This document shows, piece after piece, positions 35,420-44,424 of a stretch of DNA of 64,000 bases. Source of the DNA: Crateriforma conspicua (lineage in GTDB: Bacteria > Planctomycetota > Planctomycetia > Pirellulales > Pirellulaceae). Position numbers and translations under genes: made by a program. How positions within the stretch are numbered: position 1 is the stretch's first letter; each line of letters begins with the position of its first letter. Below the pieces are notes generated by a model. The model was not told the origin of the DNA and searched no databases. It worked only from the letters and a program-made list of their open reading frames with translations. The stretch is taken from NCBI RefSeq assembly GCF_007752935.1, contig NZ_CP036319.1, positions 6,366,501-6,430,500 on the forward strand. The letters run 5' to 3'.

Positions 35420-38230
35420 ATGTCATCCCGTCGCCCGTCACCACCGCCAAGCGACGCCACCATTGGCCCCGGATCCGCCGGCCCCATCGCCGATGCCAAA
35501 TCGTCGGAATCACCAGCGGACCAAACCAAGGTCGGCGGTCCGCCAAGCCGTTCATCCGGATCGGGCGAAAAAGCATCTTATGGCTCCGGTGCATCGCGAC
35601 GTCCCCGACGTTCGGCCCGCCATCGCAAGCGGCAAACAGGTTCAGACGCATCCGCAAAGTCTTCGCTGAAGGGCGAACCGGTTCTCACCGGTGATTCCCA
35701 ACCGGCCACCAACCAACGCTACCGCATCACGGGTGAAATCGGGCGCGGCGGTTGGGGTGTGGTGCAACGTGCGTTCGATCGACAACTTCAACGCACTGTT
35801 GCCATCAAGCGAATCACTGAATCGGCGAACATCACCGCAACGGTACGGCAACGATTCTTGCACGAAGCCAGGATCACCAGCCAACTGCAGCATCCGGGCA
35901 TCGTTCCGGTTCACGAGTTGGACGAAGGCCAGGCCGGAAGTCATGCGTCCTATGTGATGAAGTTGTTGGACGGACACCCGCTTCGCCAATCGATCCGCGA
36001 CACCCACGCTTCGCGTTCGGCACAATACCAATCCAGCACCTGGTCCCATCGCGAAGCCATTCTGCCGCTGCTGGAGCGTTTCATTGATGTTTGCGAAGCG
36101 GTCGCCTATGCGCACCAGCAAGGTGTCATTCACCGCGACTTGAAACCGGCCAATGTCATGGTCGGACGCTTCGGCGAAACCATCGTCGTCGACTGGGGAC
36201 TGGCCAAACGCATCGACGGGGCCGACGCCGCACGCGATGTTTCAGCCATCGAATCCGACTTGAATGCTGCCGGCGACCTGCTGGAATTACCGATCGATGA
36301 CTCGGCGCGCACCACGGCCGGTGCCGTCGTCGGTACACCGGCCTACATGTCGCCCGAACAAGCGTGCGGCCAGACCGACACGCTGACCGCCGCCACCGAC
36401 ATCTATTCCTTGGGCGTCATGCTGCACGAAATCGCCGTCGGCAGGCATCCATTCGCTGGCCAAGGCGTGGACGACGTGCTGACGGCGGTGCGAGCCGGAC
36501 GCTGGGATGCTGCAAGGCTTCGATGCCGACACGTGCCGCGTGCCCTGTCAGCGATCTGCGATACGGCGATGCAGTTGGATCCCAGTCATCGTTATCCCAC
36601 CGCTGAAGCTTTGGCCGCCGACGTTCGCCGTTTCATCGCAGGCGAAAAAGTCAGCGCGCATCGCGAAACCACCATCGACGTCCTATCGCGGTGGTGTCGG
36701 CGACACCGTGCGATTGCCGCAACCATATCGATTGCGATGGCGATGCTGTTGGTCGTCGCATTGGTGTTCGGATTTTTCATTCGACAAGCACAATTGAATG
36801 AGCGGCATGCACGTATCGCGGCCCAACAGTCCCATCGCAACGCCCTTCGCCGACTGGACCAGAGTCGACGTGCGGCCGACGCGTGGCTGATCGACCTGAG
36901 CGGTTCGCTTCAGTTCTACCCGGGACTCGATCCGGTGCGATCCGAATTGATCGAACAAGCCATCGTCCATTACGAGTCCCTGCTGCGAGAAGAAGCCCCC
37001 ACTGAATTGGGGCCTGAGCTGCAACTCGTGCCCGTCCGGTTGCAGCATTACGGCCGATTGCAGCAGTCAAAACTGTACCTGCGTCTGAGCGACCTTCACC
37101 GTATCGCTGGACACCTTCAGCAAGCCGACGCCGCGTACCGCAGTGCCCAAACAGTAGCGAAATCCGTACAGTCCGGCCGACTTTCGCCATCGGACCGTAT
37201 CGATCATCGCGTCCATCGGATCAACCTGGACATCGCGCAGATGCTGATCGATCCGGAAACCGCAAGCGACATTGACGGCCATCAACGCTGGCTGACCTGG
37301 CAACTTCGACGCCAAGGCATCGACAATCCGACGTCGGCTCCGGGAACCAAACAGTCGTTGGATTTCGATCTGGCCAATGTGCTCGCCCGCCTGCATTTGG
37401 TCGCCTGCAGACGTTGGCAAACAAACGAATCACCCACTTGCACCGGAGAAACACTGACGCAAGCCCGACTAGCTCATCAATGGTCCGCGTGGTTGTCCCG
37501 GCACCGTGGCACCGCAGCCGATCATCGCCTGATGGAAACGGCCGCAGTCGCACGAGCCGATGCGTTACACCACCTAGGACAACTGGACGACGAACGGTTG
37601 GTGTGGCAAGAGTTGATTGCTGCGATGCAGCGAATCGCCCAAGACCATCCGAACCGCGTCGACTATCGACAGTCGATTGCCCACGGGCGTCTGCGGTTGG
37701 CCGGATTGATGACCGATGCCGGCGGCCAAAGATCCGAAGCATCACAGATGTATCGATTGGCCATCGACGATCTTCGGAGGTCTCGATCGCTGACCGATGG
37801 TGATGGGTTCTGCCAAACCAACCTGGCTGCGGCAGAACACAGCCTGGCAACTCTGTTGATGAAAGCCGACGGCTTTGTCGACGATCAAACGCCCCCCGGT
37901 CCGAGCGATCTGGAAGCACGTCGCTTGCTGGAAAACAGCCTGTCCCGACGACAACGTTTATTGCAGACCGCTCCTGGTGTGCGTCACCTGTCGGATGTTG
38001 CGGAAGTGCTGGCGACCCTAACAAATATTAGCAACGTCGATCCCGACCAGCGACGTTTGTGGGCAACCCAAGCCGACGTCGCTTACCAGATGTTGCAGGA
38101 ACATTCGGAATTGACGCCGCGACAGTCCGAACAATGGTCGACTGTTCGCCGGGTGATCGATGGGTCCGACGCCTCAGTCGAAACTTCAACCGTCAACGCC
38201 AACGAGTCAAAACCCCGCGGGTTGCCTTAG
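35420..38230 (+). CDS. Receptor-like Ser/Thr protein kinase with TPR-like C-terminal region
   Basis: A 936-residue kinase. A 100-residue disordered Ser/Pro/Arg-rich N-terminus precedes a Hanks-type domain (about 105-410) with P-loop IGRGGWGVV, AIKR lysine, HRDLKPANVMV and GTPAYMSPEQ. The magnesium loop is DWG instead of DFG, as often in planctomycetes. A long insert of Asp/Ala-rich residues sits in the activation region. One transmembrane helix (about 430-453) is followed by a roughly 480-residue helical part with repeated YRSAQ/ YRLAIDD-like helices resembling TPRs, probably periplasmic. It likely senses an envelope signal. No obvious partner gene is adjacent, although a TonB-dependent receptor follows after 271 bases. 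Confidence 0.9.
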   Translation: MSSRRPSPPPSDATIGPGSAGPIADAKSSESPADQTKVGGPPSRSSGSGEKASYGSGASRRPRRSARHRKRQTGSDASAKSSLKGEPVLTGDSQPATNQRYRITGEIGRGGWGVVQRAFDRQLQRTVAIKRITESANITATVRQRFLHEARITSQLQHPGIVPVHELDEGQAGSHASYVMKLLDGHPLRQSIRDTHASRSAQYQSSTWSHREAILPLLERFIDVCEAVAYAHQQGVIHRDLKPANVMVGRFGETIVVDWGLAKRIDGADAARDVSAIESDLNAAGDLLELPIDDSARTTAGAVVGTPAYMSPEQACGQTDTLTAATDIYSLGVMLHEIAVGRHPFAGQGVDDVLTAVRAGRWDAARLRCRHVPRALSAICDTAMQLDPSHRYPTAEALAADVRRFIAGEKVSAHRETTIDVLSRWCRRHRAIAATISIAMAMLLVVALVFGFFIRQAQLNERHARIAAQQSHRNALRRLDQSRRAADAWLIDLSGSLQFYPGLDPVRSELIEQAIVHYESLLREEAPTELGPELQLVPVRLQHYGRLQQSKLYLRLSDLHRIAGHLQQADAAYRSAQTVAKSVQSGRLSPSDRIDHRVHRINLDIAQMLIDPETASDIDGHQRWLTWQLRRQGIDNPTSAPGTKQSLDFDLANVLARLHLVACRRWQTNESPTCTGETLTQARLAHQWSAWLSRHRGTAADHRLMETAAVARADALHHLGQLDDERLVWQELIAAMQRIAQDHPNRVDYRQSIAHGRLRLAGLMTDAGGQRSEASQMYRLAIDDLRRSRSLTDGDGFCQTNLAAAEHSLATLLMKADGFVDDQTPPGPSDLEARRLLENSLSRRQRLLQTAPGVRHLSDVAEVLATLTNISNVDPDQRRLWATQADVAYQMLQEHSELTPRQSEQWSTVRRVIDGSDASVETSTVNANESKPRGLP

Positions 38231-38501
38231 ACGAAACGTGGCTGGGGTTTCACGGCCCGTTCAACGGAGCAATCGATTGCCTGCGTGAAGTTTCTGGCCA
38301 CCTTCTCCCCCAAATTGCCGGGCAGAGCTGAACACCGGCGATCATTTGGACGACACCTGGAAGTAGCGACAACGGCGCGACGGCTGTCTCACCCTCCCGC
38401 AGCCGAACCACTGTCCGTTTCAATCGCCAAGGTGAAAACAGCCGATACGGATCATCCCGGCCAAGCCTGGAATACGCTGTCGGACGAAGAAAGGAATCTT
38501 C

Positions 38502-40859
38502 ATGGCCCTCCCCCAAAAAAGCGTCCGTCTGCGTTTGCTAGCAGTCGTGCTGGCATCAATCGGCGGATGGATTGCTGGGGCCGGCCCTGATCGATTCGGT
38601 GCATCAGCCCAGCCACCAATACCGGATGCTTTTGCGATACCGCCGGATGCCGGCGCAGACACGTTCGATCTTCAGCAGCCGATCCGGCCGGGTGATGCGG
38701 GACGAAAACAACGGAACAACGGACAAAAACGCACCGAGGCGGCTGACCAAGCGGTGGCCGCCGATGCCCGAATCGCCAAGCTGTTTGGTGAAGTCTCTCA
38801 GATCGACGAACTGCCGACCGACCGTCGCAGCCAAGCCCAATCGCCGGCCGCCGATGCCGTGTTTGCCGCCGAAGCAACCGGTCGGAAAACCGCCGACATC
38901 GGTGACTTGTTGAAACGATCCAAGTCAGCTCATGGAGTTTCCATCCAACACCGCACACCGATCGTCAGCGACACGCGGGTCCGGGGCCAACGGGTCGGGC
39001 AAGTCTTGGCATCTGGGTCTTACTGGGCGCCGGCCCGGATGGACTTGGACACGATGATGAACAAGATCGACAGCCGGCTGATCGAAGACACGATCCTGAT
39101 TAAGGGTCCCTATGCGGCACGATATGGCCCCGGATTCCGCTTTGTCGATTTGGAGTTCATTCATACGCCGCGTTACGACGGTGGACCAGAAATCCATGGC
39201 ATGACCAGTGCCACGTACAACACCAACGGCGAACAGTGGTACGGACGTCAATCGATCTGGGGCGGCAGCGATCGATACGGCTATCACATCAGCTATGGCC
39301 ACCAAACCGGCAACGACTATGAAACGGGGGCCGGATTCACGATTCCCACCAGCTATAAATCGCGTGATTTGTTTGTGGCGATGGGACACGACCTGTCCGA
39401 CAGCGAAAGCATTGAATTCAACCTGCTGCGGTTGGACCAAACCGATGTCGAATTCCCAGGACTGGTGTTCGATTTGAACTTCCTGGTCACCGACGGCTAC
39501 GAAATCACCTACACCGACACCAATCCTTACATCGGAGAACGCTTCACCGCGGAAGTCTGGTACAACCGAACGCGATTCGAAGGCGACACCCTGCGTCCAG
39601 GCAAAAACGACCAGATCCCGACCTTGGTATTCGACTTGGAATCGCCTTCCGGCTTTGACGGCTATGCCGTGACCGACGGTGATGCCCTGTCAGGTGGCTA
39701 TCGATTGGAAAACACGTTCGGATGGCAAAATTGGTGCGGGCAAGAAGGCCAGTGGGCAATCGGCACCGACATGATCCTGCTAAATCAGGAACTGAACGAT
39801 ATCGAACCACTGGCGCCGCCGGACGACAACAACTTTCCGATCCCACGCAGCCACTCGGTCGACATCGGTTTCTATGTCGAAGACGTTGAAAAGGTCAGCC
39901 ACCAGTTGACCATGACGGCCGGCGCGCGGATTGACGCGGTGTTTACCGATTCGCGCGACATCGTCGACGGCGTTCCCGCCACCATGTCGGATTTGAAGGA
40001 CAGCGAATTGGATCAACAGTTCCTGTTGGGTTCCGCCTATCTGACCGCTGAATACGAATTGATCGACGGTTGGGCGGTCGAAGCGGGTCTGGGCACCGCG
40101 CATCGCCCGCCGACGTTGACTGAGATGTACGCTGACAATTCCTTCATTGGTTCGCTTCAACGCGGGCTGACATTCTTGGAAGGCGATCCGCAACTGAGTT
40201 CCGAAAAGCTATATCAGATCGACCTGGGAACCCATTACACCGACGAACAGTTTCGCTTGGGCTTGTTTGGCCACCACGCGTGGATCCACGACTACATCAC
40301 CTATGACTTGGTATCCCCCGCCGGTGCCATCGATGGATTTCCGCAAGGTGCAGCCTTGGTCAACACCGATTTGGCAACCCTGGCCGGATTCGAAACCTAT
40401 GGTCAGTACGATGCCAATCGGATGGTCAGCCTGTTCGGCATCCTGTCGTTCGTCGAAGGCCGCGATCATTCACGAAATAAGCCCGCGCGACAGTATTCGG
40501 GAACGTTCCGCAGTGATGTCGACAAGGATGAAGAACCGCTTCCTGGCATAGCGCCGCTGGAAGCCCGACTGGGAATCTTGCTGCAAGACCCATCGCCCGA
40601 GCGTCGCTGGGGAATCGAATTCTTGACACGGATCGTCGACAACCAGGACCGCATCGCGGACAGCTTGGAAGAAATCGAAACACCGGGCTTTACCGTCTAC
40701 AACCTGCGAACCTATGCCAGGTTCAATCAATGGCTGGTAACCGCAGGTGTCGAAAATCTTTCCGACAAATTTTATCGGGAACACATCGACTATCGTTCCG
40801 GGCTGGGTGTCTTTCGTCCCGGCATCGGGTTCTACGCCGGGGCTCAGGTCAACTACTAG
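38502..40859 (+). CDS. TonB-dependent outer-membrane receptor
   Basis: A 785-residue protein with a signal peptide and an unusually long 120-residue Pro/Ala/Asp-rich region before the plug domain. The plug begins near VSIQHRTPIVSDTRVRGQRVGQVL and contains the ILIKGPYAARYGPGF segment typical of plug domains; the rest is a 22-strand beta-barrel rich in alternating aromatic residues. The GLGTAHRPPTLTEMY and VENLSDKFYREH segments match the conserved C-terminal barrel motifs. A GAAAGGA lies upstream of the ATG. Ligand is unknown: no siderophore, cobalamin or sugar genes are adjacent, and no cobalamin riboswitch is seen in the 271 bases upstream. Confidence 0.92.
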   Translation: MALPQKSVRLRLLAVVLASIGGWIAGAGPDRFGASAQPPIPDAFAIPPDAGADTFDLQQPIRPGDAGRKQRNNGQKRTEAADQAVAADARIAKLFGEVSQIDELPTDRRSQAQSPAADAVFAAEATGRKTADIGDLLKRSKSAHGVSIQHRTPIVSDTRVRGQRVGQVLASGSYWAPARMDLDTMMNKIDSRLIEDTILIKGPYAARYGPGFRFVDLEFIHTPRYDGGPEIHGMTSATYNTNGEQWYGRQSIWGGSDRYGYHISYGHQTGNDYETGAGFTIPTSYKSRDLFVAMGHDLSDSESIEFNLLRLDQTDVEFPGLVFDLNFLVTDGYEITYTDTNPYIGERFTAEVWYNRTRFEGDTLRPGKNDQIPTLVFDLESPSGFDGYAVTDGDALSGGYRLENTFGWQNWCGQEGQWAIGTDMILLNQELNDIEPLAPPDDNNFPIPRSHSVDIGFYVEDVEKVSHQLTMTAGARIDAVFTDSRDIVDGVPATMSDLKDSELDQQFLLGSAYLTAEYELIDGWAVEAGLGTAHRPPTLTEMYADNSFIGSLQRGLTFLEGDPQLSSEKLYQIDLGTHYTDEQFRLGLFGHHAWIHDYITYDLVSPAGAIDGFPQGAALVNTDLATLAGFETYGQYDANRMVSLFGILSFVEGRDHSRNKPARQYSGTFRSDVDKDEEPLPGIAPLEARLGILLQDPSPERRWGIEFLTRIVDNQDRIADSLEEIETPGFTVYNLRTYARFNQWLVTAGVENLSDKFYREHIDYRSGLGVFRPGIGFYAGAQVNY

Positions 40860-41054
40860 GCGAAGCGTCGGGATCTTGATTTCCCACCCATTCCGGACAT
40901 TCCGCAACACCGATGCAACCGTGCGTCACGCATTCGCGGACCGCACCGCCCGATCCGGGGTGTCACAAAGCGTGACCTAGGCTTCTGGCAAGTACTGCGC
41001 GTCAAACGCTTGGACGTTGATGCGTTCGCCGTTGCCCTCATCACCTACGTGCCC

Positions 41055-42002
41055 ATGACTGTGACACCGACCGCCGGCCCGATCGGATCCCCCGCCACGC
41101 CATCGGCCGCTCTGGCGCACCATGACGCCGAAGCCACCATCGAACACGCCGGCCAAGTGACGCCGGTCGAAGCAATCGGCGAAGAATCTTGCTTGGTGCA
41201 AATCTATCCCGCCGATGTGATCGATGGCATGCTGTCGCTCGATTCCGGGGGACTGTCGATCGGCCGCGACATTGTTTGCGACCTGGCGTTGGACGACACC
41301 AGCGTTTCCCGCCGCCATGCCGAAATCACGCTGGACGACCAAGGCCACTGGATCACCGATCACGGCAGCACCAATGGCACGCTGGTCAATGGCGTGCGGG
41401 TGGACCACGTCCGGTTGCAATCCGGCGATCGAATCACGATCGGAAGCTTTATCTTCAAATACCTTTCGGCCGGCAGCGTCGAAAGCCAGTATCACGAAAC
41501 CGTCTATCAATCGCTCACGCGTGACGCCCTGACGGGGACACTGAACAAGCGGGTGCTGTTGGATTCACTGCGACGTGAAATCGCCCGTTCACGGCGTGAT
41601 CACCGTCCGATCGCGATTGCCATGATGGACATCGATCACTTCAAAAGCGTGAACGATACGCATGGGCACTTGGTCGGCGATGAAGTGCTTCGTGAATTCG
41701 GACGCCGGCTTTCGGCCGAATGCCGCGAAGACGACGTGCTGGCACGCTACGGCGGCGAAGAGTTCTCGTTGCTAATGGCTTCCACCAGCCGCGAAGAATC
41801 GCTACAGATCACCGAACGTTGTCGCTGCTGCATCGCCGACACACCGTTCGAAACCGCGGCGGGTGCACTGTCGGTGTCCGCCAGCTTTGGAATCGCAATC
41901 TATTGCGGTGAAGAAAAGTCATCACCCAATGAGCTTCTACAGATTGCCGACATGCGTCTGTACGATGCCAAACGTGGTGGCCGAAACCGCGTCATCGGCT
42001 AG
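41055..42002 (+). CDS. FHA-GGDEF diguanylate cyclase
   Basis: A 315-residue cytosolic protein with an FHA domain (about residues 50-135; LSIGRD, SVSRRHAEI and GSTNGTLVNG motifs) and a GGDEF domain (about 150-312). The active site reads RYGGEEF, expected to make cyclic di-GMP from GTP. An RxxD inhibitory site (RE-DD) lies five residues before GGEEF, so product feedback should work. The FHA domain would tie cyclase activity to a phosphothreonine signal, perhaps from one of the nearby Ser/Thr kinases. I start at the ATG at 41055; a TTG at 41010 is less likely. Confidence 0.92.
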   Translation: MTVTPTAGPIGSPATPSAALAHHDAEATIEHAGQVTPVEAIGEESCLVQIYPADVIDGMLSLDSGGLSIGRDIVCDLALDDTSVSRRHAEITLDDQGHWITDHGSTNGTLVNGVRVDHVRLQSGDRITIGSFIFKYLSAGSVESQYHETVYQSLTRDALTGTLNKRVLLDSLRREIARSRRDHRPIAIAMMDIDHFKSVNDTHGHLVGDEVLREFGRRLSAECREDDVLARYGGEEFSLLMASTSREESLQITERCRCCIADTPFETAAGALSVSASFGIAIYCGEEKSSPNELLQIADMRLYDAKRGGRNRVIG

Positions 42003-42144
42003 AGCAGACACCGACATCACACGCACGAGAAGCGACGTCCGAACTTAAATCCCCCAGGCATGATTCCGGGGCGATAGAATTGGCCGCCGTGCCTGCTTGT
42101 CCCATCCCGGCCATCCAACCAATGTCCCAACGGGTGCCCCAAAC

Positions 42145-42744
42145 ATGGACGCCGAAAACGCCATCCCCAAGCGACTGTACATCATCATCATTCTGCTGGG
42201 GGTTTTGATGATCTTGGGTGGGACGTTGTTTGGCATCGTCTTGCCGATCTATCGATCGTATCGGTCGGGGCACACGATCATCAGTCAATCCGTCGGTAAC
42301 GACGAAACGATCACCGTCGACCTTGATCCTCAGATGAACCCCATCCGGATCGGCGGGCGCATTGATTACTGGGCTCCGTCACAACAGCGTGATATGGAAT
42401 CGATCACCATTCATGCGACGCTACGTCATCAAGACGAAATGATCTGGGACAAGAACATCGCCGTCGGCCGAGGTTTCGATCACGACGACGACCGTTTCGT
42501 GCGTGCCGGCGATGTCCACCAAGGATACAACCTGGAAACGTTTCACATTGATGCGTCCGACCAGTACCAGTACCGGCAAACGGTGACGTTGCCCGACGGC
42601 TATCGCCTGCAACAAATCAACCTGGAAATCCGCCGCAACGTCCAACCGGTGGATGTGACGGCGATCATCATCGGCGCCGTGTTGATTCCCTTGGGCATCG
42701 CCGCGATTTTGATCACGGCACTCCTTTGGGCCCGCCAGGGGTGA
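42145..42744 (+). CDS. Hypothetical membrane protein with two TM helices
   Basis: A 199-residue protein with a transmembrane helix at about residues 11-32, a roughly 125-residue extracytoplasmic beta-rich section, and a second helix at about 172-194. The middle part has a repeated strand pattern (TITVDLDPQMNPIRIGGRI...), but I recognise no family. The ATG at 42145 is preferred; a TTG at 42097 would add 16 residues. It follows the GGDEF gene by 142 bases and converges on the sulfatase gene, with 46 bases between. A role cannot be assigned. Confidence 0.68.
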   Translation: MDAENAIPKRLYIIIILLGVLMILGGTLFGIVLPIYRSYRSGHTIISQSVGNDETITVDLDPQMNPIRIGGRIDYWAPSQQRDMESITIHATLRHQDEMIWDKNIAVGRGFDHDDDRFVRAGDVHQGYNLETFHIDASDQYQYRQTVTLPDGYRLQQINLEIRRNVQPVDVTAIIIGAVLIPLGIAAILITALLWARQG

Positions 42745-42790
42745 ACGCAATTGCCGTCACCCCGACGCACCGTCGTCGATCCCTCGCGAA

Positions 42791-44245
42791 TCAGAACTGA
42801 AAGCCCGACAAGTCCAGCGGATCATTCATCGCCGCTTGCTGTTGTCGCAGCTGAGCGAACAAATCTTCGATGATCGGTCGTGAATCGGCATCGCCCGCCA
42901 AGTCATGCATCTCTTTCGGGTCGGCCTGGATGTCGTACAACCGAACCACGCCGGCTTTGGGATAAACGATCAGTTTGTGATGATCGGTTCGGACGCTGCG
43001 TTGCAGATCCAGATAGGCACCGTAGACGGTATCGTACTGACTGGGCTGCCCGTCCAGCATTGGCAAGAGGCTTTGGAATTCCACGTGCTGTGGCTTTTCG
43101 ACACCGGCCAAATCCAATGTGGTGGGCATCACATCCTGCAAGTAGATCGGCTGGTCGACTTTTCGGCCGCCTTCGACATCAGGACCGACCACAAAGAACG
43201 GCACGCGGACGCTGTGATCGTAAAGGTTTTGCTTTCCCATCAATCCGTGCTGGCCACACGCCAGTCCATGGTCTGCCGTGAAGAAGATCCACGTATTATC
43301 GGCTTTGCCACTGTCGTCGATCGCTTGCAAGATCCGTCCGATCATTGCGTCCATGTGCGTGATGATCGCGTAATACTCTTGCCGATTGACTTGGACCGAA
43401 TACGGTGTCCGAGGGAACGGTGCCAACCGGGCGTCACGTAATTTGCGTCCACACCCCATCAGATCGGCGTGGGGATATAGCGGCAAAAAGTTCTCCGGTA
43501 CTTTGATCTGTTCCACCGGATAACGATCCACATACTCTTGTGGCGACTGCCGCGGATCGTGAGGCGCGTTGAACGCCAAGTACATGAAGAATGGTTCGTC
43601 CCGACCGGCGGCCTGGGCCAAGTAGTCCTCGCTGTGATTGGCGACGACTTCGCTCCAGTGGGTTCCGCCCTCCCAGAAGCCACCGAACTTTGGATCCGAT
43701 GGTGACCAGTTGTGGTCGTCCGTTCCTAAAGGTCGGTTGTATCCCTGCGGGGTATCCTTGGGCATGCCAGGGCGAATGTCCTTGGCCACATCAAAGGCCT
43801 TTTCCGCATCCGCTTTACAGTGCCATTTGCCCGTCATGTAAGTGCGATATCCTGCCGCCTTTAGATACTCGCTCCACCAACGCCCTTCCTGACGTTCCTG
43901 TTCGCTTCGGTTCCAAATCTCGTTGGCGTTCCAAACAAAGCGGCCGCTGTTGAGCATCGTTCGGCTGGCCACACACACCGCACCGCTCCACGACCCCATG
44001 TTGTAGGCGTGGGTGAACGTCGTCCCGCGACGTGCCAGCGAATCCAAGTGGGGCGTTTGGACTTCGGCGTTGTTCCAGCTGCCGATGGTTTGAAAACACT
44101 GGTCGTCGGCGAAGATGAAAACGATGTTGGGCCGTTCCGATTGCGGGGCGTCTTCGGCCGCAACGGCGGGGCGGCTGACCGCCGTTGCAAGTGCCAACAC
44201 CGCCCAAAACGCGGTCATCGATTTGGCGAATCGGACATAATTCAT
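42791..44245 (-). CDS. Secreted sulfatase
   Basis: A 484-residue type I sulfatase with a signal peptide (cleavage near VAAED). The start RPNIVFIFADDQ gives metal-binding Asp residues, and GAVCVASRTMLNSGR carries the C-x-A-S-R motif whose Cys is converted to formylglycine. Other family motifs are TGKWHC and FTADHGLACGQHGLMGKQNLYDHSVRVPF. It should hydrolyse sulfate esters, probably of algal polysaccharides, in the periplasm or outside; the substrate class is not readable. I start at the ATG at 44245, after which the signal peptide begins. It is probably transcribed alone. The required formylglycine-generating enzyme is not in the window. Confidence 0.93.
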   Translation of the reverse strand: MNYVRFAKSMTAFWAVLALATAVSRPAVAAEDAPQSERPNIVFIFADDQCFQTIGSWNNAEVQTPHLDSLARRGTTFTHAYNMGSWSGAVCVASRTMLNSGRFVWNANEIWNRSEQERQEGRWWSEYLKAAGYRTYMTGKWHCKADAEKAFDVAKDIRPGMPKDTPQGYNRPLGTDDHNWSPSDPKFGGFWEGGTHWSEVVANHSEDYLAQAAGRDEPFFMYLAFNAPHDPRQSPQEYVDRYPVEQIKVPENFLPLYPHADLMGCGRKLRDARLAPFPRTPYSVQVNRQEYYAIITHMDAMIGRILQAIDDSGKADNTWIFFTADHGLACGQHGLMGKQNLYDHSVRVPFFVVGPDVEGGRKVDQPIYLQDVMPTTLDLAGVEKPQHVEFQSLLPMLDGQPSQYDTVYGAYLDLQRSVRTDHHKLIVYPKAGVVRLYDIQADPKEMHDLAGDADSRPIIEDLFAQLRQQQAAMNDPLDLSGFQF

Positions 44246-44355
44246 GGCGGGATCTCGGTGGGAATGGAGTGGATGGGTCGGTAACGATCGAAGATTCGTC
44301 GACGAACTTTCCCGTACTTTAATCCCTGCCGGGCACACCGGCACCGTAGGCGCGG

Positions 44356-44397
44356 GTTGCCGGAATCACGTTGCCGGAATCACCTTGCCGGCATCAC
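44356..44397. repeat. Three tandem 14-bp repeats upstream of the sulfatase
   Basis: GTTGCCGGAATCAC occurs twice exactly (44356-44369, 44370-44383) and once more with two changes (44384-44397). It lies in the 179-base gap between the BCCT stop and the sulfatase start. It may be a variable-number repeat or a set of regulator half-sites. Confidence 0.8.
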
Positions 44398-44424
44398 GCG
44401 CTCAAGACGAAACGGCATGACGGC

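Noticed and set aside
38231-38501. Cobalamin riboswitch upstream of the TonB receptor
   Set aside because: I looked for the conserved B12-box-like core and its flanking stems and did not find them.
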